From Candidatus Profundicultor aquiphilus (lineage in GTDB: Bacteria; Atribacterota; Atribacteria; Atribacterales; Caldatribacteriaceae), in assembly GCA_013314795.1 (NCBI GenBank), contig JABUEZ010000114.1, forward strand, positions 1 through 6,694: 6,694 nt of DNA. Direction: 5' to 3'. A program made the position numbers and the translations under genes. This document shows positions 6,250-6,694 of the stretch, one piece after another. Numbering within the stretch: the first letter of the stretch is position 1; each line of letters begins with the position of its first letter. The notes under the pieces were generated by a model. The model worked only from the letters and a program-made list of their open reading frames with translations, was not told the origin of the DNA and did no database searches.

Positions 6250-6268
6250 GATAAAGGTCTGATTTATC
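6250..6268. promoter_or_regulatory. Operator-like inverted repeat GATAAA-N7-TTTATC
   Basis: Two perfect 6-bp arms (6250-6255 and 6263-6268) with a 7-base spacer form a 19-bp dyad, the size of many dimeric repressor sites. The right arm coincides with the best -35 position for nfnA, so a bound protein would be placed to affect that promoter. AT-rich sequence makes such dyads fairly common by chance; no regulator is encoded in the window. Confidence 0.3.
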
Positions 6269-6284
6269 TTCCCAAAATTTTCGT

Positions 6285-6290
6285 TATAAT
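6285..6290 (+). promoter_or_regulatory. Candidate -10 element of nfnA
   Basis: A perfect TATAAT lies 45 bases before the GTG start. The best -35 is TTTATC at 6263-6268 (3 of 6, 16-bp spacer). Transcription would start near 6297, giving a leader of about 38 nt with AAGGGGG at 6321-6327. Confidence 0.5.
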
Positions 6291-6334
6291 ATTGAAGATT
6301 GCAGTTGTATTCTCTATTAAAAGGGGGAAACACG

Positions 6335-6694
6335 GTGGCCAGGATCATACGTAAAGAAACCTTAGCTCCGCAGATTAAGCTCATGGTGGTGGATGCTCCT
6401 TGGGTGGCCCGTAAGGCCAAAGCAGGACAGTTTGTGGTGCTTCGGATTGTCGAAGAAGGTGAACGGATTCCTCTCACCATTGCCGATTTTGAACCGGTAG
6501 AGGGAACTGTCACCATCATCTTTCAGGAAGTGGGAAAGAGCACCATGCTTCTCGGAACGCTGGAAGAAGGGGATGAAATCCTTGACTTTGTTGGACCCCT
6601 GGGGAGAGAAATCGAGGAAAAGAATTTTGGACATGTGATCTGCGTGGGGGGTGGTGTGGGGATCGCCCCAACTTACCCCAAAGCGAAGGCCCTT
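6335..6694 (+). CDS. nfnA: NfnA: FAD/NAD-binding subunit of NADH-dependent ferredoxin:NADP+ oxidoreductase (SudB-like), truncated by window edge
   Basis: By family, NfnA pairs with the larger NfnB (GltA/SudA-like) subunit to form a cytoplasmic flavin-based electron-bifurcating enzyme coupling NADH, NADPH and ferredoxin pools; older annotation calls it sulfide dehydrogenase subunit beta. The 120 visible residues hold the FAD domain: AGQFVVLR (30-37), the FAD motif RIPLTIAD (44-51), IIFQEVGKST (61-70) and FVGPLGR (85-91), then the start of the NAD(P) domain with CVGGGVGIAPTYP (103-115). The C-terminal cysteine cluster for an iron-sulfur centre lies beyond the edge. RIPLTIAD favours NfnA over the related PyrK electron-transfer subunit. 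The GTG at 6335 follows AAGGGGG with a 7-base gap. The downstream gene, expected to be nfnB, is not visible. Confidence 0.9.
   Translation, partial: MARIIRKETLAPQIKLMVVDAPWVARKAKAGQFVVLRIVEEGERIPLTIADFEPVEGTVTIIFQEVGKSTMLLGTLEEGDEILDFVGPLGREIEEKNFGHVICVGGGVGIAPTYPKAKAL

Noticed and set aside
5790..6251. Open frame of 153 codons on the plus strand opposite the mutarotase-like gene
   Set aside because: It is antisense to a well-supported gene, has no SD site and no recognisable domain.
1..6694. A defence, mobile or otherwise new multi-gene system
   Set aside because: No nuclease, helicase, integrase, transposase, reverse transcriptase or toxin-antitoxin pair, and no repeat array, is recognisable. 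The genes alternate strand and belong to unrelated housekeeping families.

Overview
The window reads as ordinary chromosomal DNA of an anaerobic, possibly thermophilic, bacterium. It has moderate GC, strong Shine-Dalgarno (SD) sites before most genes, and dense gene packing on both strands. The gene mix (a short GlgP-type alpha-glucan phosphorylase, an NfnA-type flavoprotein subunit, a YkuK/DUF458 protein) fits lineages such as Thermotogota, Atribacterota, Synergistota or anaerobic Firmicutes. This placement is inferred from gene content only; there is no rRNA or other marker. I see no tRNA, rRNA, CRISPR array, insertion sequence, phage gene or attachment site.

Layout. (1) Bases 1-1664, minus strand: a two-gene operon dut -> glgP. 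It encodes a trimeric-type dUTPase, then after 14 bp the N-terminal 407 residues of an alpha-glucan phosphorylase that runs off the left edge. (2) Bases 1736-3985, plus strand, divergent from dut: a 749-residue membrane protein of the spermidine-synthase-like family, with a membrane domain on each side of a degenerate Rossmann domain. (3) Bases 3960-4679, minus strand: a protein-L-isoaspartate O-methyltransferase with a predicted signal peptide. Its 3' end overlaps the membrane-protein gene by 26 bp, tail to tail. (4) About 4757-5245, plus strand: a YkuK/DUF458 RNase H-fold protein with an unusual start region, ending in a probable intrinsic terminator. (5) Bases 5262-6188, minus strand: a protein resembling the galactose-mutarotase fold. 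(6) Bases 6335-6694, plus strand: the N-terminal 120 residues of NfnA, running off the right edge.

No single pathway unites these genes. They are mostly housekeeping or maintenance functions: nucleotide-pool cleansing (Dut), glycogen or maltodextrin breakdown (GlgP), protein-damage repair (Pcm), redox balance by flavin-based electron bifurcation (NfnA), and three proteins of uncertain role. Gene order alternates strand repeatedly, with three divergent intergenic regions (1665-1735, 4680-4756, 6189-6334) that must hold the promoters.

I did not find a convincing undescribed system. The best items for a second look are: the membrane aminopropyltransferase-like protein that has lost the usual nucleotide-binding glycine motif; the exported repair methyltransferase with its antisense gene overlap; the start of the YkuK gene, where a strong SD site serves an 8-codon reading frame; overlapping opposite -10 elements between dut and the membrane gene; and an operator-like dyad upstream of nfnA.
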